Assembly (NCBI GenBank): GCA_009840115.1
Contig: VXOJ01000028.1
Span: 1-64,000, forward strand
Direction: 5' to 3'
Length of the DNA: 64,000 bases
Origin: Gemmatimonadales bacterium
GTDB lineage: Bacteria; Gemmatimonadota; Gemmatimonadetes; Palauibacterales; Palauibacteraceae
Shown here: positions 35,334-44,394 of the stretch, in pieces
Layout of the letters: each line of letters begins with the position of its first letter
Numbering within the stretch: position 1 is the stretch's first letter
Program-made: the position numbers and the translations under genes
The notes under the pieces: model-generated
Told to the model about the DNA's origin: nothing
The model's input: the letters and a program-made list of their open reading frames with translations, nothing else
Database searches by the model: none

Positions 35334-36285
35334 GCCGGCGCGCCCGCTCCACGAGGCCGGACGCCCCCGCCTCCAGCAACCGTTCCGCCAGCCGGCGGCC
35401 GAGTGCGCCGGCCGAAGCGCGGGCCCCCGTTCCGGCCGCTTCGACCGGCGGGCCGCCGTCCACGTCGTAGACGGCCGCGCGGAGCCGGAGGTCTTCCCCC
35501 CTCAGCGACGCGCGGGCGGCGATGGGAACCCGGCACCCCCCTTCGAGCGCCGCAAGCAGCGCCCGCTCGGCGGTCGCCTCCGCCCGGGCGGCCGGATCGT
35601 CGAGCGCCCCGATGCGGGCGGCCGCTCCATCCTCCCCATCCCGGCACTGGAGCCCGAGCGCACCCTGGCCGGGGGCCGGCAGCCAGCCCTCATCGAGGAC
35701 ACGCGCGCCGCGGGGCCACAGGCCGAGCCGCCGGAGCCCGGCCGCCGCCAGGACCAGCGCCTCGAAGCGGCCGTCTTCGAGCTTGCGGAGCCGCGTTTCG
35801 ACATTCCCGCGGATCGCCCGCGACTCGAGGTCGGCCCGCGCGGCGCGCAACTGCGCGGCGCGCCGCAGCGACGACGTGCCGACCCGCGCGCCGGAGGGCA
35901 GACGTCGGAGGAGGTCGCGTCCGCCCGTGTCCCGGGGCGCGGCAACCGGCGATTCGCGGACCACGAGCACGTCGCGGGGATCTTCGCGGGAGGGGACCGC
36001 GCCCAGCGTCAATCCATCGGGGAGGTCCGTCGGCAGGTCCTTCAGGGAATGCACCGCGACGTCGATGTCCCCTTTCCGGAGGGCGCGTTCGAGGTCTTCG
36101 GTGAACAGCCCCTTCCCCCCGATCTCCGGAAGCGGCGTCCCGGGATCGCGGTCCCCGGCGGTGGAGATGAACCGGTATTCGACGGACAGCTCCGGCCAGC
36201 GTTCGCGCAGCCGTTCGCCCACCCAGGCGGCTTGCGCCCGGGAGAGGGGCGACCTCCTGGCCCCGACGACGAGCGGCTCGCTCAC
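35323..36285 (-). CDS. hemC: Hydroxymethylbilane synthase (porphobilinogen deaminase)
   Basis: Joins four porphobilinogens into hydroxymethylbilane, an early tetrapyrrole step. Of 320 residues, VGARRSPLSRAQA, GGKGLFTEDLERAL, HSLKDLPTDLPDG, GTSSLRRAAQ, RGNVETRLRKL and APGQGALGL are family marks; EGGCRVPIA holds the Cys that carries the dipyrromethane cofactor. GTG at 36285 overlaps the stop of the ligase gene upstream. No other tetrapyrrole gene adjoins it, apart from hemQ and ctaB elsewhere in the window. Confidence 0.96.
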   Translation of the reverse strand: MSEPLVVGARRSPLSRAQAAWVGERLRERWPELSVEYRFISTAGDRDPGTPLPEIGGKGLFTEDLERALRKGDIDVAVHSLKDLPTDLPDGLTLGAVPSREDPRDVLVVRESPVAAPRDTGGRDLLRRLPSGARVGTSSLRRAAQLRAARADLESRAIRGNVETRLRKLEDGRFEALVLAAAGLRRLGLWPRGARVLDEGWLPAPGQGALGLQCRDGEDGAAARIGALDDPAARAEATAERALLAALEGGCRVPIAARASLRGEDLRLRAAVYDVDGGPPVEAAGTGARASAGALGRRLAERLLEAGASGLVERARRLSP

Positions 36286-37874
36286 CCCGCGCCGCCGTGT
36301 CCCAGCACGCCGAGGATCGCCGCCCGGTCGACCTTCCCCACGCCGGTGAGCGGCATCTCCTCCACGATCGCGATGCGACGGGGGTGCGCATAGGCGGGTC
36401 CCCGCTCGAGCGTGTACCGCTTGAGGGATTCGGCCGTGACGGTCGCCTCGGTTCCGAGCCGGACCACCGCGGCCGGGACCGCACCCTTGAGGGCGTGGGG
36501 CACGGGCACGACGGTCGCGTCGCGGACATCGGGATGGGAGAGCAGCAGGTCCTCCACCTCCTTGGGATAGATGTTCTCGCCGCCGGAGTTGAACATGTCG
36601 TCGGTGCGGCCGCGGAAGTAGTAGAAGCCCTCCCCGTCGCGGAAGAAGAGGTCGCCCGTGGCGAGCCAGCCGTCCCGGATCCGGGCCGCGTTCACCTCGG
36701 GCAGATTGTGATAGCCCGTCGTGACGCCGGGATTCCGGACCCACAGCTCTCCGTACTCCGGATCTTCGCTGCCATCGCGCACGAGCTTGATCTCTCCCTC
36801 GGGCCACGCCGCGCCGCAGCTTCCCCTCGGGGTCGGGCGTCCGTCGGGCCCAGGTCCGATCATGACCGGCCCGCCTTCGGTGAGCCCGTAGCTCTCGCCG
36901 ACTTCGATGTCGAACGCGCGCTCGACCGCGTCCATCAGTTCGGGCTGCACCGGAGCGGAGCCCAGCGTGACCTTCCGAAGCGCCGAGAAATCGAGCTTCT
37001 CGATCAGATCCATCCGATCCAGGACCATCGCGAACACGGCGGGGACGGCGCCCACCTGCGTACAGCGGTACCCGCTGAGGGCCCGAAGAAACGGTTCCGG
37101 GGAGAAGCCGGGCAGAATCACGACCGAGGCCCCGGCCTGCAGCAGGGGCTTGATGGCCCCGGCCATCGCGTTCTTGTGGTAGAGGGGTACGGCGACGAGA
37201 GCCCGGTCGCCGGGGTCGGCCGGCCAGTACTTCCGCAGGCAGCGCACCCACCAGAGTTGGCCCTCGTGGGAGAGGACGACGCCCTTGGGCTTGCCCGTCG
37301 ACCCCGACGTGTAGGGCTGGAACGCCGGGTGGCGGGCTTCGAGCCGCGGGGGATCGAACCGGGGCGACGATTCCGCGAGGGCGCTCTCGTAGTCCAGCCA
37401 GCCGGCGCCTCCCCGCTCGCCCCCCATGCCGTCGCCGCCGACGTCCCACCTTCTCTCGATCCCCAACCGTTCGACGACCGCGACCGAGCGCTCGGTCACC
37501 GCGGTCTCGACGAAGGCGGCCCGGCAGGCCGCGTCCCGGACGATGTGCGCGAGCGAGTCCTCCGACAGCTTGAAGTTGAGCGGAACGGGGACGGCTCCGC
37601 AGCGCATGCCACCGAAGAGGATCTCGACGAACTCGAAGCGGTTGCCGACGCTCAGAACGAAGCGGTCGCCCGCCCCGATGCCGGCATCCGAGAGGAGGTT
37701 CGCCACGCGATCCATCCGCTCGTCGATTTCGGCGTACGTGACTTCGCGGGGGACGGGACCCGAAAGGTCGATGAGCGCGACCCGGCCCGGGAAGGCCTCG
37801 GCGGCGTCGCGGAGCCAGTATCCGAGGTTGGAATCGCGGCCGCGGGATCGGTCGCTCCGCCCGGCGCCGCTCAC
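36282..37874 (-). CDS. AMP-forming acyl-CoA synthetase/ligase
   Basis: A 530-residue ANL-family enzyme that would activate a carboxylic acid as an acyl-AMP and then a thioester. The P-loop YTSGSTGKPKGV (~242-253), GESYGLTEGG, DGWLATGDLFFRD and the C-terminal GVGKVDR lysine are present. Substrate is not predictable. GTG 37874 overlaps the small membrane protein gene (GTGA). It is the penultimate gene of the long antiporter operon, ahead of hemC. Confidence 0.88.
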   Translation of the reverse strand: MSGAGRSDRSRGRDSNLGYWLRDAAEAFPGRVALIDLSGPVPREVTYAEIDERMDRVANLLSDAGIGAGDRFVLSVGNRFEFVEILFGGMRCGAVPVPLNFKLSEDSLAHIVRDAACRAAFVETAVTERSVAVVERLGIERRWDVGGDGMGGERGGAGWLDYESALAESSPRFDPPRLEARHPAFQPYTSGSTGKPKGVVLSHEGQLWWVRCLRKYWPADPGDRALVAVPLYHKNAMAGAIKPLLQAGASVVILPGFSPEPFLRALSGYRCTQVGAVPAVFAMVLDRMDLIEKLDFSALRKVTLGSAPVQPELMDAVERAFDIEVGESYGLTEGGPVMIGPGPDGRPTPRGSCGAAWPEGEIKLVRDGSEDPEYGELWVRNPGVTTGYHNLPEVNAARIRDGWLATGDLFFRDGEGFYYFRGRTDDMFNSGGENIYPKEVEDLLLSHPDVRDATVVPVPHALKGAVPAAVVRLGTEATVTAESLKRYTLERGPAYAHPRRIAIVEEMPLTGVGKVDRAAILGVLGHGGAG

Positions 37875-38095
37875 TCCTCCGACCCCGGGGATCGCGAGGG
37901 GCGCGCGAGCACGGCGATGCAGGCGACCGTGGCCGCGCAGCCGACGGCGACCCACGTCCAGCCGTCGCCGGTCCGCATGACCGACGAGACGCCCCACAGC
38001 GCCACGGCGTTCGCGACCAGGTTGAGGACGAGTCCCCAGACCCGCCCGGACCACGGCCCGGCCCGTCGTTCGAGTAGCCGGTCGACGGCGCCCAT
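37871..38095 (-). CDS. Small two-helix membrane protein
   Basis: A 74-residue protein with two hydrophobic stretches (GLVLNLVANAVALWGV and WVAVGCAATVACIAVLA) and a basic start. Its ATG overlaps the Nramp-like stop by one base (TGATG) and its stop overlaps the ligase start, so it is translated in the operon. No family recognised. Confidence 0.6.
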   Translation of the reverse strand: MGAVDRLLERRAGPWSGRVWGLVLNLVANAVALWGVSSVMRTGDGWTWVAVGCAATVACIAVLARPSRSPGSEE

Positions 38096-39432
38096 CACCA
38101 CCACCCCAGCCGGTTGAAGACGTACGTGACGGCGATCGCGTTCAGGAGCGTCACCTGAAGCAGGATCCCGAGGTTCCACAGGTACGACCGGCAGCGATCC
38201 GCGCCGAGGAGTTCGCGGTCGTTCAGCAGCAGGTACATCGACCATCCGACGACGTTGTTCGCCAGCGAGAGAAACGCCGCGATCGCGATCACGAGCCAGA
38301 CCGGGCGGGCGTTCCAGGCGGCCAGGAAGGCGACCTGCGGCAGCAGCGCGCTGACCTTCCAGCGCCACGACGACGTGTCGGGCTCCCAGCCGAAGGCCTC
38401 GTGGATGGCCATCGCCCCGGCGAGACTCATCCCGACCGTCGTCGTGATCGGCACGGCCAGGAATCCCGCATAGAAGAGGATCTGCGACCAGGTGGGCCCG
38501 AGGAGCGGCATGAGCGCCGCCGCGAGTTCGGGCGCCGAGTCCGGCGTGATCCCCTGCGGAAACAGCGTCGCCGCGAACACGCCGATCATCAGGAAGTTGA
38601 TGACCACGAACGGGAGGAAGAGCCCGGCGATCAGATCGAACCGGGCCAGCGATTCGTGCCTCCGCCCCCAGCCCCGGCCGAGCCCCGCGTAATGGAAGAA
38701 CACCCAGTCCATGACGCCGACGGCCGCCGCGGACGACGCGATGAAGAGGTCCAGACCCTCGCCCCCGCCGGGCAGCCACGGGATGAAGAAGCCGCGTCCC
38801 GCCGCGCCCCAGTCGACGCCCACCAGCAGCAGGACGGCTCCGAAGGCGAGGATCATGACGGCGATGCCGCCCTTCATGACCGCCTCGACGAGCCGCGTCC
38901 CCCGGCCTCCCCGGCGCCCATAGCTCAGGATGAGCGCGCTCGTGACCCCACAGTAGAGGAGCCAGTTGTACTCGGCGGGGAACGCGAAGCCGGCGAACGG
39001 CGCCAGCGACTCGATGAGATGGGTGCCGAGCGCGACCTGGCCGAAGTTGAAGATCACGGCGACCGCGGCCGTGCCGACGAGGCCGGTCATCAGCGACCCG
39101 ATGACCCATGAGTGGCGCCGGTTCTGTACCGGGATGACGCGGAAGCCGCCCCTGCAGGTGAAGCGGGCCATCGCGGCCATCATGAACAGGCCCAGCCCCG
39201 CGCTCAGCCAGATCAGCCACAGGGTCCGGTAGCCGAAGGTGGCGCCCGACAGCATCGAGGAGGTGAGCGTGCCGGCGCCGAGCGTGAGCGCCGCGCCCAT
39301 GAACCCCGGCCCGGCCAGGCGGGCGTAGCCGCCGAGCTTGCGGTGCAGCGGCGCGCCGGCGAGCGCCGCCAGCCGGTCGGCTTCGGCGTCCAGGACCGCC
39401 CGCGGGATCTTGCGGGCGATCGGATAGTTCAC
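38095..39432 (-). CDS. Nramp-family transporter lacking the canonical metal-site motif
   Basis: A 445-residue protein with about eleven helices and an Nramp-like first helix, GPGFMGAALTLGAGT (41-55). In true Mn/Fe transporters this reads DPGN; here GAGT (52-55) replaces it, so the metal-binding Asp and Asn are lost. The helix-6 MPH motif is also absent (GVMDWVFFHYAG instead). Such changes occur in Nramp relatives that carry other substrates or have lost metal transport. GTG 39432 overlaps the stop of the reductase gene. Confidence 0.7.
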   Translation of the reverse strand: MNYPIARKIPRAVLDAEADRLAALAGAPLHRKLGGYARLAGPGFMGAALTLGAGTLTSSMLSGATFGYRTLWLIWLSAGLGLFMMAAMARFTCRGGFRVIPVQNRRHSWVIGSLMTGLVGTAAVAVIFNFGQVALGTHLIESLAPFAGFAFPAEYNWLLYCGVTSALILSYGRRGGRGTRLVEAVMKGGIAVMILAFGAVLLLVGVDWGAAGRGFFIPWLPGGGEGLDLFIASSAAAVGVMDWVFFHYAGLGRGWGRRHESLARFDLIAGLFLPFVVINFLMIGVFAATLFPQGITPDSAPELAAALMPLLGPTWSQILFYAGFLAVPITTTVGMSLAGAMAIHEAFGWEPDTSSWRWKVSALLPQVAFLAAWNARPVWLVIAIAAFLSLANNVVGWSMYLLLNDRELLGADRCRSYLWNLGILLQVTLLNAIAVTYVFNRLGWW

Positions 39433-40439
39433 GGGATCAGGATCGATTTTCCGAATACGGCGCGCTCCATCAGTTCGCGCATCGCGGTGCGGATCTCGTC
39501 GACCGGTCTGACGGCGTGGATGACCGGCTCGAGGTCGCCGCCCGCCACCATGTCGAGCAGGCGCGCGAGCCCCTCGCGGCTCCACCCGTCCGATCCGATG
39601 ACGGACTGCTCGAAGCTCCAGATGTAGCGGATGTCCGTCGGCGGGTCGTAGCCGGCGGTGGCCCCGCAGGTGACCATGCGGCCCTGGAAGCGCAGCATCT
39701 TCAGGCTGGCGGCCCACGAGGCCCCGCCGATGTAGTTGATCACGACGTCCACGCCGCCGGCGTTGGGATCGTGGTAGCGGGGCCGCCCGGCGATCGCCCG
39801 CACCCGCCTCACCAGTTCGGCGGAGTCGGAGGGCAGCACGTGATCCGCGCCGAGTGCACGGAGCCGTTCCAGCTTCCGGCGCGAGCCCCCGGTCGCGATG
39901 ATCCGTGCCCCGATTCGCTTGCAGAGCTGGACGCAGCCACAGCCCACGCCGCCCGTCGCGCCCAGGATCAGCGCGGTCTCGCCCGGCTGCACCCGGGCGC
40001 GGTCCTCGATCATGCGCAGGGCGGTCCCGTAGGCGACCGGGAGCGCCGCGGCCTGCTCGAACGAGACGCCGTCGGGAATCGGCAGGAGGTTCCCGAGAGG
40101 GACGGCAAGGTACTCGGCGGCCGCGCCCGGAGCCTTCTCGCCCAGCATGCCGCGGCTCTCGATCAGCGGGTCGATCAGCACGCGGTCCCCCACGCGCCGT
40201 CCGGCCGCCTCCGTCCCGGGCCCGAAGCCCGCGATCTCTCCCGCCGCGTCGCCGCACGGCGTCATGGGGAGCGGCACCCGCAGCCCCGTCATGCCGCCGA
40301 GCATCATCGGGTCGAAGCCGTTGAGCCCGCAGGCGCGGATCCGGACCAGGGCTTCGCCGGGAGCGGGTTCGGGGTCCTGGACCTCGCCCAGGTAGAGTTC
40401 GTCGGCGTCGCCGTGCGCGTCGTAGAGGACCGCCCTCAC
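39429..40439 (-). CDS. Zinc-free medium-chain reductase (quinone oxidoreductase-like)
   Basis: A 336-residue MDR-family NADPH oxidoreductase: substrate domain with LVRIRACGLNGFDPMML, Rossmann motif ILGATGGVGCGCVQL (~151-165), and IATGGSRRKLERLRALGADHV for coenzyme choice. The catalytic zinc Cys/His set of alcohol dehydrogenases is absent. Possible substrates are quinones or enoyl-CoA; context gives no choice. GTG start; five bases after the thioesterase. Confidence 0.86.
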   Translation of the reverse strand: MRAVLYDAHGDADELYLGEVQDPEPAPGEALVRIRACGLNGFDPMMLGGMTGLRVPLPMTPCGDAAGEIAGFGPGTEAAGRRVGDRVLIDPLIESRGMLGEKAPGAAAEYLAVPLGNLLPIPDGVSFEQAAALPVAYGTALRMIEDRARVQPGETALILGATGGVGCGCVQLCKRIGARIIATGGSRRKLERLRALGADHVLPSDSAELVRRVRAIAGRPRYHDPNAGGVDVVINYIGGASWAASLKMLRFQGRMVTCGATAGYDPPTDIRYIWSFEQSVIGSDGWSREGLARLLDMVAGGDLEPVIHAVRPVDEIRTAMRELMERAVFGKSILIP

Positions 40440-40443
40440 CGCA

Positions 40444-40884
40444 TCAGCCCGCCAGCGACGAGTAGGTCCCCCGTCCGACCGCGCAGAGGCGCCCCTGGTC
40501 GTCGTGCACGTCGACGTCCGATACCGAGATCGTACGGCCGTGACGCCGCAAACGGGCCGTGGCCAGCAGGTACGGGCCGGTGCAGGGGCGCAGGTAGTCG
40601 ACCCGCAGCGAAATCGTCGGGACGCCGCCTCCGGCCCGCACGGCGACGACCATGTCCCCGGCGATGTCGATCAGCGAGGCGACCGGACCGCCGTGGTACA
40701 TCGTGCCGTCTCGGGTAAGGTCGGGACGCATGGTCATCCGGAGGACGGCGGTGTCGTCGCCCAGTTCCTCGAGCGTGACGCCGAGCGCGACGATCGCCTC
40801 CGAGTCGGCGAGGATGGACTCGATCAGGGCCCGCGCGCCCGCATCCCGAGCCCCGTCGGTCCGCGCCGCGCCGGACTCCGTCAT
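40444..40884 (-). CDS. PaaI-type hotdog thioesterase
   Basis: A 146-residue hotdog protein. The family pattern MYHGGPVASLIDIAGDMVV (~71-89), with HGG and a following acidic residue, marks acyl-CoA thioesterases of the PaaI/4HBT group. ATG 40884 overlaps the stop of the antiporter-like subunit (ATGA). With the reductase and acyl-CoA ligase downstream it may take part in an acyl-CoA conversion, which is inference from order. Confidence 0.83.
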   Translation of the reverse strand: MTESGAARTDGARDAGARALIESILADSEAIVALGVTLEELGDDTAVLRMTMRPDLTRDGTMYHGGPVASLIDIAGDMVVAVRAGGGVPTISLRVDYLRPCTGPYLLATARLRRHGRTISVSDVDVHDDQGRLCAVGRGTYSSLAG

Positions 40885-42623
40885 GGCGGCGGGAGGGCGT
40901 TCGTGACGGGCGTAGTCGCGTAGTAGAGGAGCAGGAACACCAGGAGCAGGATCGCAACCCATATGACGGAGACTCCGGTGGGCCAGGTACGCCCCAACAC
41001 GCCGCTCGGGCCCATGTAGCGCCTGGCCGATCCGATCACGTCGCCGGCCGCGACCACGGTGCGCGCCGCGATGGCAGCCCGCAGCCGCGACGCGACACCA
41101 CCGCCGGCGAGCGCCAGTCCCCTGCCGAAGCGGCGATAGAACCAGTCCGCATCCAGGTTCGTCGAGGGCAGCTCGTGCGGCTCCCGGTCGGAGAGCCGAA
41201 GCCACACGAAGGCGAGCACGGCGAAGAAGAGCAGCTGCAGCTGGCTGATCACGTGCGCGGACGTGAACGGTTCGTACGTAACCGCGTACGGAAGGTTCGG
41301 ATACAGGAACCAGGTCGGGAACGTCCCGTTGAAGACGCACAGGAAGGCCGCCATCCCCATCGCGATGAGCATGCTCGTCGGCGCCTCCTTCGTGCGGATC
41401 CCGGAATCGGGCCCGAAGAAGCCGTAGAACGGAATCTTGATGCCCGCGTGGTGCAGCACGCCGGCGGAGGCGAAGAGGAGGAAGAGCCACACGATGTCGA
41501 GGTTCTGCTCCAGCGCCGCCGCCATCACCATCGACTTGCTCACGAAGCCGCTGAAGAGCGGGAAGGCGGAGATGGAGGCGGCGCCGATCACGCAGAGCGC
41601 CGCCGTCTTCGGCATGCTCTTGTAGAGTCCGCCCAGCTCGCTGCACTTCGTCGTCCCCGTGCGATAGAGCAGCGCCCCCGTCGACATGAAGAGGAGCCCC
41701 TTGAAGAGCACATCGTTGAAGGCGTGCGCGACCGCCCCGTTCACGGCCATCTCGGTGCCGATCCCGACGCCGCACACCATGAAGCCGATCTGGTTGATCA
41801 TGCTGTAGCCGAGCACCCGGCGCAGATCGTTCTCGATCACGGCGTAGAAGATCGGGAACATCGTCATGAGGACGCCGACCCAGATCAGCAGATCCTCGCC
41901 CTGGTATCCCCGCGCCAGGGCGTAGACGGCGACCTTCGTCGTGAACGCGCTCAGGAAGACGGCGCCGCTGTAGGTCGCCTCGGGATAGGCGTCCGTGAGC
42001 CAGTTGTGGAGCAGCGGGAAGGCGGCCTTGATCCCGATTCCGAGCAGGATGAGGTTCGTGCCCAGCGTCCCCGTCCCCAGCGTCCCCGTCCCCAGGTGGC
42101 CGAAGGCGACGGAGCCCGTGGCCCGCGCGTGGGCGATGATCCCGGCCAGGAGGACGACGCCGGATCCGACCTGGACGATGAGGTAGCGGATCCCCGCCCG
42201 GTAGGAGCGTTCCGTGCCGCGCGCCCACACGAGGAAGACGGAACTCAGCGCCAGAAGCTCCCAGAAGACGAAGAGCGTGATCAGGTCGCCGGCCTGGACG
42301 GCTCCGATGGCGGCGCCCGCGTAGACCAATGCCGAAGCGTCCTCGAGCGCGCTCCCTCCGCGCCGCGCGAAGATGAGCCCGATGAAGGCCGCGATGTGGA
42401 AGAGCCATCCGAAGATCCGGCTCAGCCCGTCGATCCGGACGAGCGTCAGCTCGTAGGAGAAGATCGAGACCTGCCCGAACTCCCCTTCTCCCAGGGCAAG
42501 AAGGGCGGCGAGGCTCGCGGCGGGCAGGAGGAGGACCCAGCCGGTCCGCGCACGGCCCCGGAGGAGGGGGACGAGCAGTGCCCCGAGGATCATGACCGCG
42601 GCGGGAGGAAGGCTACCGATCAT
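40881..42623 (-). CDS. Mrp antiporter/NADH dehydrogenase-like membrane subunit (third ND-like subunit)
   Basis: A 580-residue proton-channel subunit of the ND2/ND4/ND5-MrpA/D superfamily with ~14 helices. FVFWELLALSSVFLVW carries the key Glu of helix 5; FPLLHNWLTDAYPEA and GYSMINQIGFM are family segments. About 100 extra C-terminal residues include a last helix (VSVIWVAILLLVFLLLYY). It is larger than the two subunits upstream and may replace the missing N-terminal part of MrpA. A 15-base repeat lies inside it at 42061-42095. Confidence 0.85.
   Translation of the reverse strand: MIGSLPPAAVMILGALLVPLLRGRARTGWVLLLPAASLAALLALGEGEFGQVSIFSYELTLVRIDGLSRIFGWLFHIAAFIGLIFARRGGSALEDASALVYAGAAIGAVQAGDLITLFVFWELLALSSVFLVWARGTERSYRAGIRYLIVQVGSGVVLLAGIIAHARATGSVAFGHLGTGTLGTGTLGTNLILLGIGIKAAFPLLHNWLTDAYPEATYSGAVFLSAFTTKVAVYALARGYQGEDLLIWVGVLMTMFPIFYAVIENDLRRVLGYSMINQIGFMVCGVGIGTEMAVNGAVAHAFNDVLFKGLLFMSTGALLYRTGTTKCSELGGLYKSMPKTAALCVIGAASISAFPLFSGFVSKSMVMAAALEQNLDIVWLFLLFASAGVLHHAGIKIPFYGFFGPDSGIRTKEAPTSMLIAMGMAAFLCVFNGTFPTWFLYPNLPYAVTYEPFTSAHVISQLQLLFFAVLAFVWLRLSDREPHELPSTNLDADWFYRRFGRGLALAGGGVASRLRAAIAARTVVAAGDVIGSARRYMGPSGVLGRTWPTGVSVIWVAILLLVFLLLYYATTPVTNALPPP
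42061..42095. repeat. 15-base in-frame tandem repeat
   Basis: The unit CCCAGCGTCCCCGTC occurs at 42061-42075 and 42076-42090, with a partial third copy. On the coding strand it encodes repeated GTGTL in a loop between helices of the antiporter-like subunit. The length is a multiple of three, so unit gain or loss would keep the frame. Confidence 0.8.
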
Positions 42624-42924
42624 AGTAGTCCTCGTCCCGCATCACGCCCTTCCGGAGCAGCTTGGCGGTGTAGACGATCGCCGTGTAGGCGAGGAAGCCG
42701 TAGACGGCGTAGAAGGACGGCAGGCCCTCCCAGTCGCGCTCCGGGTGGCGCAACTCCCACCACCCCATTCGCTGCTGCAGGAAGTTCACGAAATCGAGCG
42801 CAAACAGCACGCCGCACACGACGATCAGGATCGCGATCAGGCGCTTCCAGCGCTTCGGATCGTCGAAGTAGTGCCGGCCCCGGTCCTTCACCCGTCCGCC
42901 CGCGTCGTGCGTGTCAGAGGCCAT
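42613..42924 (-). CDS. Small membrane protein of the antiporter cluster
   Basis: A 103-residue protein with a charged N-terminus (HYFDDPKRWKRL) and two hydrophobic segments (LIAILIVVCGVLFALDFV and FYAVYGFLAYTAIVYTA), ending in an acidic tail. No family recognised. It starts three bases after the second ND-like subunit and overlaps the third by 11 bases, so it is likely an accessory part of the complex. Confidence 0.75.
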   Translation of the reverse strand: MASDTHDAGGRVKDRGRHYFDDPKRWKRLIAILIVVCGVLFALDFVNFLQQRMGWWELRHPERDWEGLPSFYAVYGFLAYTAIVYTAKLLRKGVMRDEDYYDR

Positions 42925-42927
42925 GGC

Positions 42928-44394
42928 CTACCCTCCGCCCAGGGGGACGAGCAGGCGATACACATCGTCGGCGAGGAAGAAGAGGACGATGCAGCCGACC
43001 GCCGTGAACGAGAGTGCCGCGAGGCAAAATGCCGGCGCCTCCTTGAAGCGGGGCGGGTCCGACCCATCGGCGGGCTTCGAGAAGAACGCGCGGATGGGGA
43101 TCGGGACGAGGTACGCGATGTTCAGCAGTGAACTGACCATCAGTACCGCGACGAAGAGGATCTGCCCGGCGTCGAGCGCCCCGAGCGCCAGGTACCACTT
43201 GCTCCAGCTTCCGCCGAGGGGCGGGACGCCGACGACGCTGAGGGCCCCGATGAGGAAGGCCGCCATCGTGATCGGCATCGCCCGGCCCAGCCCCCGCATG
43301 TCGCTGATCTCCGTCTTGTGCGCCGCGACGTAGATCGCGCCGGCGCAGAAGAAGAGGGTGATCTTGCCGAAGGCGTGCATGAGGATGTGCATGCTGCCGC
43401 CGACCACGCCCCAAGCGTTCGCGAGCGCCGCCCCGAGGACGATGTAGGAGAGCTGGCTCACCGTGGAGTAGGCGAGGCGCCGCTTGAGGTTGTCCTGCGC
43501 CATGGCGACGAGCGAGCCCGCAACGACCGTGAAGCCGGCGGCGTACATGAGCCACACGCTGATCCCCGACGCGCTCAGCAGATCGAGGCCGAAGACGTAG
43601 ATCACGACCTTCATGATCGTGAACACGCCGGCCTTCACGACCGCGACCGCGTGCAGGAGCGCGCTCACCGGCGTCGGCGCGACCATGGCCGCGGGAAGCC
43701 AGCGGTGGACCGGCATGAGGGCGGCCTTCCCCGTCCCGAACACGAAGAGCGCCAGCAGGACGAGGAGGACACCGTCGCTCGCCCGGCCGTCCAGGATCCC
43801 CCCGGCGCGGAAGTCGAGCGTGCCCGCGAGGACCCAGGTCCACGCCACCGCGAGGAGGAGAAAGGCGACGGAAGTGGTGACAAGGATCCCGAGATACGTG
43901 CGGGCGCCCTTCATCGCCTTCGGCGTCCCGTGGTGCGAGACGAGCGGGTAGGTCGAGAGCGTCAACACCTCGTAGAACAGGAACAGCGTGAGCAGGTTGC
44001 CCGCGAGCGCCACGCCCATGGCGGCGCAGATGGAAACCGCGAAGCAGACGTAGAATCGCGTCTGGTGCGCTTCCCCGTGTCCCCGCATGTAGCCGATCGA
44101 GTACAGCGACGTGACGATCCAGAGCCCGGAGGCCACCAGGGCGAAGAGCATGCCGAGGGGCTCCAGGCGGAGCACGAGGGAGAGGCCGCCGGGGAGCAGC
44201 CGCACCAGCAGGACCCCGGGGGTCGCGCCGGCGAGGACGTGCGGCAGGAGCGATGCGACGAACCAGAAGAGCGCCACGCCGGTGGCGAGCGTGACGGCTT
44301 CCCGAACGTTGGGCCAGCGGCCGACCGTCGCGATGAGCACGGCGCCGGCGAGGGGAATCACCAGCGCCCAGTACATCGGAACCATGCCGCTCAC
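42928..44394 (-). CDS. Mrp antiporter/NADH dehydrogenase-like membrane subunit (second ND-like subunit)
   Basis: A 488-residue ND4/MrpD-like subunit with ~14 helices. LTLFLFYEVLTLSTYPLV holds the conserved Glu; ALMPVHRWLPAAMVAPTPVSA carries the Lys-equivalent region and loop, and RLAYSTVSQLSYIVLG is typical. The start is GTG 44394, overlapping the stop of the first subunit, or ATG 44385 nine bases later. It would move H+ in exchange for Na+ or K+ as part of the Mrp-like complex. Confidence 0.87.
   Translation of the reverse strand: MSGMVPMYWALVIPLAGAVLIATVGRWPNVREAVTLATGVALFWFVASLLPHVLAGATPGVLLVRLLPGGLSLVLRLEPLGMLFALVASGLWIVTSLYSIGYMRGHGEAHQTRFYVCFAVSICAAMGVALAGNLLTLFLFYEVLTLSTYPLVSHHGTPKAMKGARTYLGILVTTSVAFLLLAVAWTWVLAGTLDFRAGGILDGRASDGVLLVLLALFVFGTGKAALMPVHRWLPAAMVAPTPVSALLHAVAVVKAGVFTIMKVVIYVFGLDLLSASGISVWLMYAAGFTVVAGSLVAMAQDNLKRRLAYSTVSQLSYIVLGAALANAWGVVGGSMHILMHAFGKITLFFCAGAIYVAAHKTEISDMRGLGRAMPITMAAFLIGALSVVGVPPLGGSWSKWYLALGALDAGQILFVAVLMVSSLLNIAYLVPIPIRAFFSKPADGSDPPRFKEAPAFCLAALSFTAVGCIVLFFLADDVYRLLVPLGGG

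Noticed and set aside
42061-42095. CRISPR-like array
   Set aside because: The 15-base units are contiguous with no spacers and lie inside a coding gene; no other regularly spaced repeats were seen in the window.
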